A DNA stretch of 28,475 nt from Collinsella sp. GTDB taxonomy: Bacteria; Actinomycetota; Coriobacteriia; Coriobacteriales; Coriobacteriaceae. Positions 17,247 through 23,619 of this stretch are shown one piece after another (within the stretch, counting starts at the first letter, position 1; each line of letters begins with the position of its first letter). The DNA lies in assembly GCA_020025115.1 (NCBI GenBank), contig JAHHSP010000003.1, positions 1 to 28,475 on the forward strand, given 5' to 3'. Under the pieces are notes generated by a model. That model worked only from the letters and a program-made list of their open reading frames with translations. It made no database searches and had not been told where the DNA came from. The position numbers and the translations under genes were made by a program.

Positions 17247-17364
17247 GGGATAAGGGCGGCGCACCCATGTGGTGCACCGACCTTTTCCTATGCGGTGCAC
17301 CGCCCCTTATCCCATGTGATGCACCGCCCCTTATCCCATGCGGTGCACCGCCCTTTTCCTGTCC
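17247..17364. repeat. Tandem 23-24-base repeats with an inverted copy
   Basis: Four head-to-tail units start at 17271, 17294, 17318 and 17342. Each begins GGTGCACCG (GATGCACCG in the third) and continues as CCCCTTATCCCATG or a CCTTTTCCTATG variant. A fifth, inverted copy occupies about 17247-17269. The core GGTGCACC is itself a palindrome, so the transcript could fold into several alternative hairpins. It fills the whole gap between the convergent aminopeptidase and flavodoxin-like genes. There are no unique spacers, so it is not a CRISPR array. Confidence 0.85.
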
Positions 17365-17367
17365 GGC

Positions 17368-18003
17368 TTATCGAATGAAGCTCGTGAAGGGCCCGCTTTC
17401 CCGCTCGGGCAGGCCAATCCCGGCCTCGCGACCTGCTTCGAGGGATTTGAGGAGCCAAGCCATGTTGCGTCCGAGCTGCCTCATCGTCCACAGGCCCTCC
17501 TGGTCCTGAGCGACCTCCTCGGGCGTGCAGCCATGGACCATGTTCCAGTAGCGCGAGCTCACGATGGGCATGTTGGAGATGGTGAAGAACTTTTGCACAT
17601 CGTCGAGGGCGGCCGTGGTGCCGGCGCGGCGGGCGGATGCGACGGCCGCGGCGGGCTTGAAGCTCAATACATCGGGCGTGCCCGCTTTGCCGTTGGAGTA
17701 GAACAGTCGGTCCATGAAACCCATGAGGGAGCTTGCGGCATGGGCGTAGTGGACGGGCGCGCCGAACACGAAGCCATCTGCCTGCTCGGCAAGGGTGCGA
17801 AACTCGTTCACGGCATCGTCGAAGATGCAGGTGCCGGTTTCGCGACAGTGCCCACATGCCATGCAGCCAGCTGCGGGCTTGGAACCGATCCAAAAGACGT
17901 TACTTTCGACGCCATACTTTTCGAGCGACGCGGCGACTTCGGCGAGCGCGCGGCGGGTGCAGCCGTTCTTATGTGGGCTACCGTTGACGAGCATGACTTT
18001 CAT
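17368..18003 (-). CDS. Flavodoxin-like NAD(P)H-dependent oxidoreductase with Cys cluster
   Basis: A protein of 211 residues of the NADPH-dependent FMN reductase / iron-sulfur flavoprotein-like group. It begins MKVMLVNGSPHKNGCT, the FMN phosphate-binding loop. A cysteine-rich segment GCMACGHCRETGTC follows near residue 50, with spacing C-x2-C-x2-C that in relatives can hold a 4Fe-4S cluster. FVFGAPVHYAHAASSLMGFM is the FMN-ring-binding region. The C-terminal part (EVAQDQEGLWTMRQLGRNMAWLLK) is a helix typical of the subgroup. The start at 18003 is supported by GGGAGGA; the frame extends 10 codons upstream without a ribosome site. Physiological electron partners are unknown. It ends in the repeat cluster. 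Confidence 0.88.
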   Translation of the reverse strand: MKVMLVNGSPHKNGCTRRALAEVAASLEKYGVESNVFWIGSKPAAGCMACGHCRETGTCIFDDAVNEFRTLAEQADGFVFGAPVHYAHAASSLMGFMDRLFYSNGKAGTPDVLSFKPAAAVASARRAGTTAALDDVQKFFTISNMPIVSSRYWNMVHGCTPEEVAQDQEGLWTMRQLGRNMAWLLKSLEAGREAGIGLPERESGPFTSFIR

Positions 18004-18090
18004 GACGGCGCTTCCTCCCTCGTTGTTCCGCATGCATATGCGGTCTGTATCTGCTTCTCATAAGTTTAGTTCGTTTTGCTTCGCTGCGGC

Positions 18091-18118
18091 TTGGGTCTTG
18101 ATGGGCATCTGGTATAGT
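18091..18118 (+). promoter_or_regulatory. Candidate promoter of the deformylase-like gene
   Basis: TTGGGT (18091-18096) and TATAGT (18113-18118) are separated by 16 bases, 61 bases before the start codon. GAAAGGAG at the ribosome site lies at 18168-18175. Confidence 0.5.
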
Positions 18119-18179
18119 TCCGCAGGTGAAAGAAATGAAAGGGCGGGGTTTTCCGCGCCCGCATAAGAAAGGAGCGCCC

Positions 18180-18599
18180 ATGATCAAGGAGCTCGTGAAG
18201 GACGAGGCCATTCTCTCCGTACCGTGTGAGCCCGCCTCCGCCGCCGACGCGGACGTCGCGCAGGATCTGTTGGACACCCTGCTGTCCATTGAGGATGCCG
18301 CCTGCCTGGCCGCCAACCAGATCGGCGTGACCAAGGCCATCTGCGCTTTGGCTGACGACGAGGGCAACACGCTCGTGATGTACAACCCCAAGGTCCTGTT
18401 CGGCATGGGCGCCTTCAAGGCTGAGGAGAGCTGTCTCACCCATGAGGGCTCCGTCAAGGTGACGCGTTTCGTCAAGATCAAGGTCGCCTACGACGAACTG
18501 GTCGACGGCGAGCTCAAGCCGCGCAAGCGCGACTTCGTCGAGTGGCCTGCCGAGCTCATCCAGCATATGTGCGATCATTGCCAGGGTAAGCTGGTTTAA
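18180..18599 (+). CDS. Peptide-deformylase-like protein lacking the catalytic Glu
   Basis: A protein of 139 residues, of the short (about 136-140 residue) deformylase-like class found in Firmicutes and Actinobacteria. Deformylases remove the N-formyl group from new proteins using three motifs. Motif I is present as ACLAANQIGVTK (Gln48). Motif II appears as EESCLTHEG, with metal ligand Cys85 but Ser and Thr in place of the usual EGCLS residues. Motif III, normally HExDH, reads HMCDHC: both metal-binding histidines (His129, His133) remain but the catalytic glutamate is Met130, and two extra cysteines (131, 134) flank the site. It probably binds metal but is unlikely to deformylate in the standard way. 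AAAGGAG precedes the ATG at 18180. A true deformylase presumably lies elsewhere in the genome. Confidence 0.85.
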   Translation: MIKELVKDEAILSVPCEPASAADADVAQDLLDTLLSIEDAACLAANQIGVTKAICALADDEGNTLVMYNPKVLFGMGAFKAEESCLTHEGSVKVTRFVKIKVAYDELVDGELKPRKRDFVEWPAELIQHMCDHCQGKLV

Positions 18600-18646
18600 A
18601 TCGTCTGGCACGCATACCGCTTCACGGGGACTTGCCGTTCGCTCTG

Positions 18647-18730
18647 ACCCCCGGTCTTGGTTTCGCCTCGTGCTCCGGTTCTGGTCTTCATTTTCCCTCG
18701 CGCTTCGACCCCGGTCTTCATTTTGCCTCG
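18647..18730. repeat. Three degenerate direct repeats
   Basis: Imperfect copies end near 18670, 18700 and 18730. They share the core GGTCTT-(C/G)-(A/G)TTT(T/C)-x-CCTCG, usually preceded by ACCCC or CTCCGG. They follow the deformylase-like gene directly. Function unknown; possibly a decayed tandem duplication. Confidence 0.6.
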
Positions 18731-18825
18731 TACTACATACTTCAAAACCCGGACTATCTGGCCGATAAAGGCTCTGGATGGTTCGGGTTTTGCTTACAGC
18801 GGAGGGGGTTGGTCGCGCGGCAAAG

Positions 18826-18969
18826 TCGGGATGAACCGATCCCGTTGTGCAGACCGTCGTCTATCTCACGGAGCATGGCGATGCCGTCTATAGCTTTGCC
18901 GGTACGTTTTTGGTGTTCGACCACGCTGTAGCCATCGAGGCCATTGCTGGTGGTGATAGTGGGCGTGAG
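18826..18969 (-). pseudogene. Remnant of a YbjQ/UPF0145-family gene
   Basis: The - strand reads PTITTSNGLDGYSVVEH followed by TGKAIDGIAMLREIDDGL and HNGIGSSR. This follows the start of YbjQ proteins (a pentameric 'heavy-metal-binding' fold of unclear role), in which TT-x5-GY-x-VVE is followed by GEAI-G-x4-R-x4-G-x4-G. About 45 residues align, with one residue missing before TGKAI. After residue Arg at 18826 the similarity stops and the frame ends 24 codons later, so at least half the protein is lost. The expected start codon reads ACG (complement of 18967-18969) three bases after a good AAAGGAAGG ribosome site, as if an ATG had mutated. The match is by eye from family knowledge. Confidence 0.55.
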
Positions 18970-19320
18970 CCTTCCTTTTAACGGTAAATATCTTATGCTC
19001 AGCCGTGCGTTTTGCAAGAAGTGGTCAAAAAGGGTTGATGGTGCGCTGAACAGAGACAAGAACAAAAAGATGCATAACCCTTATTTTGCAAAACCGCAGG
19101 TCGCGCAAAGGTGCGGCCCGGGCACATACCATGTAAGGAGACAGGCGCTGCACGGGGCCTGTAGTCGCTCAATTGAATCCAGGCATTTTGTCACGAGCGG
19201 GCTGCATGTTCGGCGCACAATTAGGGTATTTTGACCAACACTCGGATAACATACGAAAAAGAGACGAAATCGTATGCAGTTCGACGTCAATCTTATGCAA
19301 TAGGCTCGGACCCGCATGGA

Positions 19321-19346
19321 AAAAGGCCCCGGGAGCCCCGGGCCTT
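19321..19346 (-). terminator. Intrinsic terminator reading on the - strand
   Basis: AAGGCCC (19323-19329) pairs with GGGCCTT (19340-19346), extended by three G-C pairs past one bulge. On the - strand it is followed by TTTTTCC (two T in the stem). It is the first terminator downstream of the amidohydrolase gene, 230 bases after its stop. The plus-strand tail (TTTCCTT) is weaker. Confidence 0.65.
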
Positions 19347-19402
19347 TCCTTGGGTCGTGCGTTGCCGCCATTTGTCGTTGCGGGCATCGGGGTCGCTACT
19401 TA

Positions 19403-19579
19403 CCTGCGGGCATCGGGGCCACGGCGTGTCTCGTGAATCTCGCGTACGACGGCGGCCCGCGCCTCATGTGAGTCATGCAGGGCGCCCCGCGCGCCTAACG
19501 TCTTACCGCGCCCGCCGCGCAGGGTCTCGGCAAGTTGTGGGTTCGTTTTGGCTGCGCGGGTCAGGAGCGGACCGTCCAA
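19403..19579 (-). other. In-frame open stretch following the amidohydrolase stop
   Basis: After the amidohydrolase TAA (19580-19582, - strand) the same frame stays open for 59 codons to a TAA at 19400-19402. It has GC-rich third positions and a protein-like composition (AAKTNPQLAETLRGGRGK, then HDSHEARAAVVREIHETRR). The only start is a TTG directly after the stop, with no ribosome site. It could be a chance open frame in GC-rich DNA, a relic of a fused or extended C-terminus, or a small coupled ORF. I do not recognise it. Confidence 0.25.
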
Positions 19580-20851
19580 TTATTCTTGCGTGGGCTCGGC
19601 CAGGAAGTCGATTGCGTACTGTGCGGCGACCATGGAACCCTTGGCGAGAACCGACTCATCCACCTTGAAGAAGCACGAATGCTGGGCAAACGTTGCGCCG
19701 ATCTGCGGGTTGCGGCAGCCCACGAACGCCAGCACGCCCGGGACTCGACGCAGGTACTCGGAGAAGTCCTCTCCCGACATGGTGCCGCGGTAGCTGCCAA
19801 CGCCCTCGGGTCCGAGCGTCTTGAGGACTGCCTGGCGGCAGCGCTCGCTTGCGGCGGCTTCGTTTTCGACCTTGTAGTTGGCGATGGTGTAGTCGGAGAG
19901 CTCGGCTTCAGCTCCGTGAGCTTGTGCGATGTGCACCGCGATACGCTCGATGAGACCAGGCATGAGTTCGTGGGTCGCCGTGGAGTAGGTGCGCACGGTG
20001 CCCTCCATGTGGGCCTCGCCCGCGATGACATTGCGGGCGCTGCCTGCGTTAAGCTTGCCGACGGTGACCACGGCGGGCTCGTAAGGGGAGAGCTCGCGGC
20101 TCACGATGGTCTGCAGCGCATTCACGATCTCGGCGGCGACCATCACGGCATCGCTGCCGCGTTGCGGCATGGCTCCATGGCAGGAGGTGCCGTGCACATC
20201 CACGCGGAACCAATCGGTGTTGGCCATGCGCGGACCGGGCTCGCAGCTGATGGTGCCCGCGTCGACCTCGCTCCAGATGTGCATGGCAAACACACCGTCG
20301 ACCTCCTCGCACACGCCGGCTTCGCACATCATGCGTCCGCCGGAGCCGTTCTCCTCGGATGGCTGGAACACCACTCGAATCTCGCCGTGGATATCGTCGG
20401 TCATGTGGCGTAGCACCTGCAGGGCGCCGAGCATCATGGCTATATGGCAATCGTGGCCGCAGGCGTGCATGCAGCCGTCGTTGACGCTCGCGAATTCGTC
20501 GCCGGTGCGTTCGGTGACGGGCAGCGCGTCGATGTCGGCGCGCATGAGCAGGCGGCGGCGCGGCGTTCCGTCCTCGCGATAGGCATCGGGTGCGGTTCCG
20601 TGCAAAGTTGCGACGAGGCCGGTTTCGAGCGGCCGTTCGTAGGGTATGTTCATGGCGTCGAGTTGGCCTGCGATATCGGAAGTGGTCCGGACCTCCTGAA
20701 GGCTCAGCTCGGGGTGCTTATGGAAGTGGCGGCGCTGCTTGATGATGTAGGGCTCGAACTCGGCGGCGATGTCTTGGATCGCCTTGGTGACCTGTCCGGC
20801 GTTACGCTGTTCTTTGTGGGCCATGATCTGCTGTGCTCTGGTCTTGGGCAT
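19580..20851 (-). CDS. M20-family amidohydrolase (N-acyl-amino acid hydrolase type)
   Basis: A zinc/manganese metallopeptidase-like enzyme of 423 residues that hydrolyses N-acyl or N-acetyl amino acid conjugates (M20D: hippurate hydrolase, IAA-amino-acid hydrolase group). The N-terminal RRHFHKHPELSLQE is typical. The metal motif MHACGHDCHIAMMLGA and the catalytic Glu-Glu in VFQPSEENGSGG follow, then the dimerisation domain with HGTSCHGAMPQRGSDAV, and the late metal-site segment YRGTMSGEDFSEYL. The final His lies in FAQHSCFFKVDES. AAGGCGGA precedes the ATG at 20851; a later ATG (20824) has no such site. The natural substrate is undetermined. It probably forms a single-gene transcript. Confidence 0.93.
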   Translation of the reverse strand: MPKTRAQQIMAHKEQRNAGQVTKAIQDIAAEFEPYIIKQRRHFHKHPELSLQEVRTTSDIAGQLDAMNIPYERPLETGLVATLHGTAPDAYREDGTPRRRLLMRADIDALPVTERTGDEFASVNDGCMHACGHDCHIAMMLGALQVLRHMTDDIHGEIRVVFQPSEENGSGGRMMCEAGVCEEVDGVFAMHIWSEVDAGTISCEPGPRMANTDWFRVDVHGTSCHGAMPQRGSDAVMVAAEIVNALQTIVSRELSPYEPAVVTVGKLNAGSARNVIAGEAHMEGTVRTYSTATHELMPGLIERIAVHIAQAHGAEAELSDYTIANYKVENEAAASERCRQAVLKTLGPEGVGSYRGTMSGEDFSEYLRRVPGVLAFVGCRNPQIGATFAQHSCFFKVDESVLAKGSMVAAQYAIDFLAEPTQE

Positions 20852-20956
20852 GGTATCCGCCTTGCTTTTGAGGGGCGATTTGGCACCCGTGCTTACCTGT
20901 GCCTCTTACCATACTCCTCGCAACGTGAAAACGAGCTGCCGATATGATCGGGCTCC

Positions 20957-21004
20957 GGAAGAAGAACCGCCTCCCATCTCGTAGACACGATAGATGGGAG
21001 GCGG
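20957..21004 (-). terminator. Intrinsic terminator of the flavodoxin gene
   Basis: A perfect 13-bp stem (20967-20979 with 20992-21004) around a 12-base loop is followed, on the - strand, by TTCTTCTTCC. It lies 44 bases past the flavodoxin stop codon. Confidence 0.8.
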
Positions 21005-21047
21005 CTTGGGTCCGGGGCCACGACGGGATGCTGGTTATTTTTGTCGT

Positions 21048-21719
21048 CTACCGGTTCTCGGATGCGCCGGGATCGTCCCGCACATCCGAATCAACGGCTT
21101 TCTCCGCGGCCCCCTTGCCGCTCGCGCCCTTAACGCGCTTGGAGATCTTCTTGGCGCTGCGCTTGATATTGGTGAAGAGGCCGCCGGCGGGGTGAGCGGC
21201 ATTGAAGGCATCGCGCTTGTCGCGCTTCAGGCGCTCCTCGACCAAGATATCCCCGTAGTCGGCGAGGAACTTGTCATAGAACTCGACGGCTCCGTCGATG
21301 TCTTCCTGGTTGGGGCGCCCCTTGTTCATGCCGCCCACAAATTTGTACGGACCGAACGTGTCAAAGCCGGGGCAGCCGTAGGTGCACATGAGGGTCGCCA
21401 TTTTCATGCGGCACACGCCATCGAGGTCGCCGCCGTTGAACTTGGCGGCACCGCCGTAGGTCATGAGGCCAATCACATTGTCGCCGTCGCGCAGGCAGTG
21501 GTCGCATACGCGCAAGACGTCCTTGTCGAACTTGGTGTAATAGATACCGGAGCCGACGATGATGATGTGATAGGGGGAGAGGTCGGGATAGTCATCCTTG
21601 CCAAGCGTCGCCACATCGATGGTGTCGATCTCGGGGTGGGCGGCAACCAGGGCGTCGACGAGCTTCTTGGTGTTGCCGTGGTGCTTGGACCTGTAGAGGA
21701 TGACCGTTCTTGGATCCAT
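21048..21719 (-). CDS. Flavodoxin-domain protein
   Basis: A protein of 223 residues with an N-terminal flavodoxin fold: VILYRSKHHGNTKKLVDAL is the FMN phosphate loop (the usual T/S-x-T-G-N-T form is altered to SKHHGNT) and IIIVGSGIYYTKFDKDVL is the second FMN-contact strand. The C-terminal third carries several cysteines (CTYGCPGFDTFGPYKFVGG) and then a Lys/Ala-rich basic tail after residue 180 (KRSAKKISKRVKGASGKG) that may be disordered. Function is probably FMN-dependent electron transfer; related proteins are annotated as flavodoxin or menaquinone-dependent protoporphyrinogen oxidase-like. The ATG at 21719 is preceded by GAAAGG. Upstream in-frame sequence is an artificial-looking repeat and was excluded. 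Confidence 0.88.
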   Translation of the reverse strand: MDPRTVILYRSKHHGNTKKLVDALVAAHPEIDTIDVATLGKDDYPDLSPYHIIIVGSGIYYTKFDKDVLRVCDHCLRDGDNVIGLMTYGGAAKFNGGDLDGVCRMKMATLMCTYGCPGFDTFGPYKFVGGMNKGRPNQEDIDGAVEFYDKFLADYGDILVEERLKRDKRDAFNAAHPAGGLFTNIKRSAKKISKRVKGASGKGAAEKAVDSDVRDDPGASENR

Positions 21720-21742
21720 GGTCGGGCCTTTCATGATGAGTG

Positions 21743-21802
21743 GATTGGCGTGGTCGGGCTTGGCGTGGTCGGGATTGGCGCGGTCGGGCTTGGCGCGGTC
21801 GG
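21743..21802. repeat. Four tandem copies of a 15-base unit
   Basis: Units G(A/C)TTGGCG(T/C)GGTCGG run head to tail at 21743, 21758, 21773 and 21788. They lie just upstream of the flavodoxin start (24 bases away on the - strand), in its 5' leader. Copy number may vary by slippage and could affect expression. Confidence 0.9.
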
Positions 21803-21874
21803 GCGGGGGTTGTTTCCACGACGACCGCATACGTAAGGGGTGCGGGAATCGCAGGTGGATGAATCGATCGAGGT

Positions 21875-22184
21875 GACTGGTATTAAATCAAGTCAAACCG
21901 GCCACCTAAAAATAGATACCAATCAATCTAAATCTTCATAATTGTATAACCAGTGGCACATCTGGCCAGTGGGTTTGCGGGCAAACGCGCGGGAAGCAGA
22001 GAACTTGCGCAAACGCTTGCAGGGCGTTAAACGGTAGCTAATAAGCAGTTGAGTACAACCAGAAGGGATGAACGGTCGGATTTTACCGATAAGCGGTTCG
22101 AAACCAGAAAAAGCCGAAATTTCGGAAACAGAACATTCACAACTGGTATAGTGAATAGCGACTTGTCACGTGGTTACTACCAGT
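21875..22184 (+). promoter_or_regulatory. Operator-rich control region of the mannose-family PTS operon
   Basis: This stretch holds repeated ACTGGT/ACCAGT half-sites: GACTGGTATTAAATCAAGTC (21875-21894, imperfect palindrome), TATAACCAG (21945-21953), ACTGGTATAGT (22142-22152, containing a -10-like TATAGT at 22147) and GGTTACTACC (22172-22181). The nine bases TATAACCAG recur exactly in the operator before agaS (26528-26536), which suggests shared control by the GntR protein encoded at 25670. Two further palindromes, GTTTGCGGGCAAAC (21973-21986) and GCAAACGCTTGC (22009-22020), resemble LacI/CcpA-type sites. Confidence 0.5.
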
Positions 22185-22225
22185 ACCGCATCAAAAATCG
22201 CGGTGGAAACAGGAGAGAAGGATTA

Positions 22226-22669
22226 ATGGTCGGCTTTATTTTGACTGGGCATGGCAACTTCGCCAACGGCATCAAGAGCGCGCTCGACATGGTCGCCGGT
22301 GATCAGGAGGCGTTCGAGATCGTTCCCTTCGAGGGTTCCCAGGCTGCCACCTATGGCGACGACCTGCGTGCCGCTATCACCAAGATGCGCGGCGAGTGCG
22401 AGGAGGGCGTCATCGTCTTCGTCGACCTGCTCGGCGGCACTCCCTTCAACCAGTCCATGATGATCGCTAACGATGTCGACAAGCTCGAAATCGTGACCGG
22501 CTCCAATCTTCCCATGATCATCGAGCTGCTTTTCGCTCGCAACGGCGCTACCGACGTGACCGCTCTCGCCGAGCAGGCCGTCACGGTGGGCCAGCAGGCT
22601 ATCACCCGTCAGTCCCTGGCTTCCGTCATGGGCGCCGCTGACGAGGACACCTCCGAGGACGGCATTTAA
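22226..22669 (+). CDS. PTS mannose/sorbose-family EIIA
   Basis: A cytoplasmic phosphocarrier of 147 residues receiving phosphate from HPr. Its N-terminus VGFILTGHGNFANGIKSAL has the phospho-accepting His9 in the TGHG context of the AgaF/ManX-IIA fold, and FVDLLGGTPFNQSMM is the second conserved family segment. The length is normal. The ATG at 22226 follows AGGAGAGAAGGA; the open frame extends upstream through the operator region without a ribosome site. The last 13 residues are acidic and probably flexible. Its stop overlaps the YajC-like start by one base (TAATG), showing translational coupling. Confidence 0.95.
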   Translation: MVGFILTGHGNFANGIKSALDMVAGDQEAFEIVPFEGSQAATYGDDLRAAITKMRGECEEGVIVFVDLLGGTPFNQSMMIANDVDKLEIVTGSNLPMIIELLFARNGATDVTALAEQAVTVGQQAITRQSLASVMGAADEDTSEDGI

Positions 22670-22953
22670 TGGAGAGCTTCGGGCAGAACGTTCTCGCCTC
22701 CTCCGTCGCCTTGCTGCTCATCATGGCAGTCATGGGCGTCGTCTACTTCATCTGGTCCAAGGCCAACATGAAGAAGAAGGTCAAGTACTTCGAGCACATC
22801 CACACCGACCTGGCCCCGGGCCAGCGTGTGATGTTCGCCGGCGGCATCTTCGGCGACGTGAAGAGCGTCAAGGGTGACGTTGTCGAGGTCAAGGTCCGCT
22901 CCGGTGCGACGCTCGACGTCTCCCGCTATGCGATCCAAGAGATCGTCAAGTAG
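22669..22953 (+). CDS. yajC: YajC-like membrane protein within the PTS operon
   Basis: A small protein of 94 residues. One N-terminal membrane helix (about 10-29, SVALLLIMAVMGVVYFIW) is followed by a basic KANMKKKVKYFEH segment and the cytoplasmic domain with DLAPGQRVMFAGGIFGDVKSV, the characteristic YajC motif of a GD-x-V beta structure. YajC proper is an accessory subunit of SecDF-YajC. Here it sits between PTS EIIA and EIIB and is coupled to the EIIA stop, not near secD/secF. A similar arrangement is known in streptococcal amino-sugar/glycosaminoglycan PTS clusters. Inference: it is a specialised paralogue helping assembly or function of this PTS. A hairpin lies downstream near 22967-22984. 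Confidence 0.88.
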   Translation: MESFGQNVLASSVALLLIMAVMGVVYFIWSKANMKKKVKYFEHIHTDLAPGQRVMFAGGIFGDVKSVKGDVVEVKVRSGATLDVSRYAIQEIVK

Positions 22954-23038
22954 CTTAAAGAGGTAAGGCCTCGCCGAAGAGAGGCTCGATCCCTTAGGTA
23001 ATAAAAGCCAGTACGCGAATACGAAAGGACGGATCGCA

Positions 23039-23521
23039 ATGGCAGAGCCCAATATTCTTCTTACCCGTATCGACAATCGACTGATCCACGGTCAGGTTGC
23101 CACCCAGTGGAACTCCACCCTGGGTTCCAACCTCATCCTCGTGGCCAACGACGAGGTTTCCACGAACGCCATGCGTCAGAACCTCATGAAGATGGCCGCC
23201 CCCACCGGTGTCCAGACCCGTTTCTTCTCCATCCAGAAGACCATCGACGTGATCCACAAGGCCTCCCCGGCCCAGAAGATCTTCATCGTGCTCGACTCTC
23301 CTCAGGACGCGCTCAAGCTCGTCGAGGGCGGCGTGCCGATCAAGAAGCTCAACATCGGCAACATGCACATGGCCGAGGGCAAGCGACAGGTCGCTACCAC
23401 CGTCGCCGTCAACGACGACGACGTGGAGTGCTTCCGCAAGCTCCAGGAGCATGGTGTCGAGCTCTCCATCCAGCGCGTGCCCAGCACGCCCGTTGAGGAT
23501 ACCAACAAGCTGTTCGCGTAA
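23039..23521 (+). CDS. PTS mannose/sorbose-family EIIB
   Basis: A cytoplasmic EIIB of 160 residues. In this PTS family the phosphate is carried on histidine instead of cysteine; the active residue is His17 in LTRIDNRLIHGQVATQW, the diagnostic motif. Later family segments are ANDEVSTNAMRQNLMKMAAP and VPIKKLNIGNMHMAEGKRQ. It is full length, with a GAAAGGACGG site upstream. Together with IIA, IIC and IID it forms a complete transporter; gene order and neighbours resemble AgaV of N-acetylgalactosamine systems. Confidence 0.95.
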   Translation: MAEPNILLTRIDNRLIHGQVATQWNSTLGSNLILVANDEVSTNAMRQNLMKMAAPTGVQTRFFSIQKTIDVIHKASPAQKIFIVLDSPQDALKLVEGGVPIKKLNIGNMHMAEGKRQVATTVAVNDDDVECFRKLQEHGVELSIQRVPSTPVEDTNKLFA

Positions 23522-23554
23522 TTTGGGGGTTTAGCGAATCAACTTGTTTGTATA

Positions 23555-23572
23555 CGGGATGAAGTCATCCCG
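23555..23572 (+). other. Hairpin between EIIB and EIIC genes
   Basis: CGGGATG pairs with CATCCCG over 7 bp around the loop AAGT, with no following T tract. It may stabilise the upstream mRNA segment and tune soluble versus membrane subunit levels. The adjoining AAAGGAGGAG ribosome site of EIIC lies at about 23604-23613. Confidence 0.45.
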
Positions 23573-23619
23573 GTCGTCAATCTCGTGCGAGAAAGTAAAT
23601 TTGAAAGGAGGAGCAAAAG

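Larger units (their letters stand above)
18600..19579. other. Gene-poor stretch of 980 bases
   Basis: I see no convincing intact gene. It holds a degenerate repeat (18647-18730), a YbjQ-like gene remnant (18826-18969, - strand), a hairpin (19250-19256 with 19270-19276), a terminator (19321-19346), and a duplicated 16-mer beginning TGCGGGCATCGGGG at 19379 and 19405. Roughly 18970-19320 is richer in A/T than its surroundings, unlike coding sequence here. No tRNA arm consensus was found. Confidence 0.6.

Noticed and set aside
17271..17364. Possible CRISPR array
   Set aside because: Units are contiguous with no unique spacers, and there are no cas genes.
17288..17893. Repeat peptide (DKGRC...) in a - strand open frame across the repeat cluster
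   Set aside because: It merely translates the 24-base repeat and is antisense/out of frame to the flavodoxin-like gene that has the ribosome site and motifs.
19081..19240. Possible tRNA or other stable RNA (hairpin ACAGGC/GCCTGT and a TTGAATCC string)
   Set aside because: No GTTC T-loop, no acceptor stem pairing and no CCA context; other known RNA signatures were not found.
22049..22225. N-terminal extension of the mannose-family EIIA
   Set aside because: The extension lies across the operator region, lacks a ribosome site, and the family begins at VGFILTGHG.
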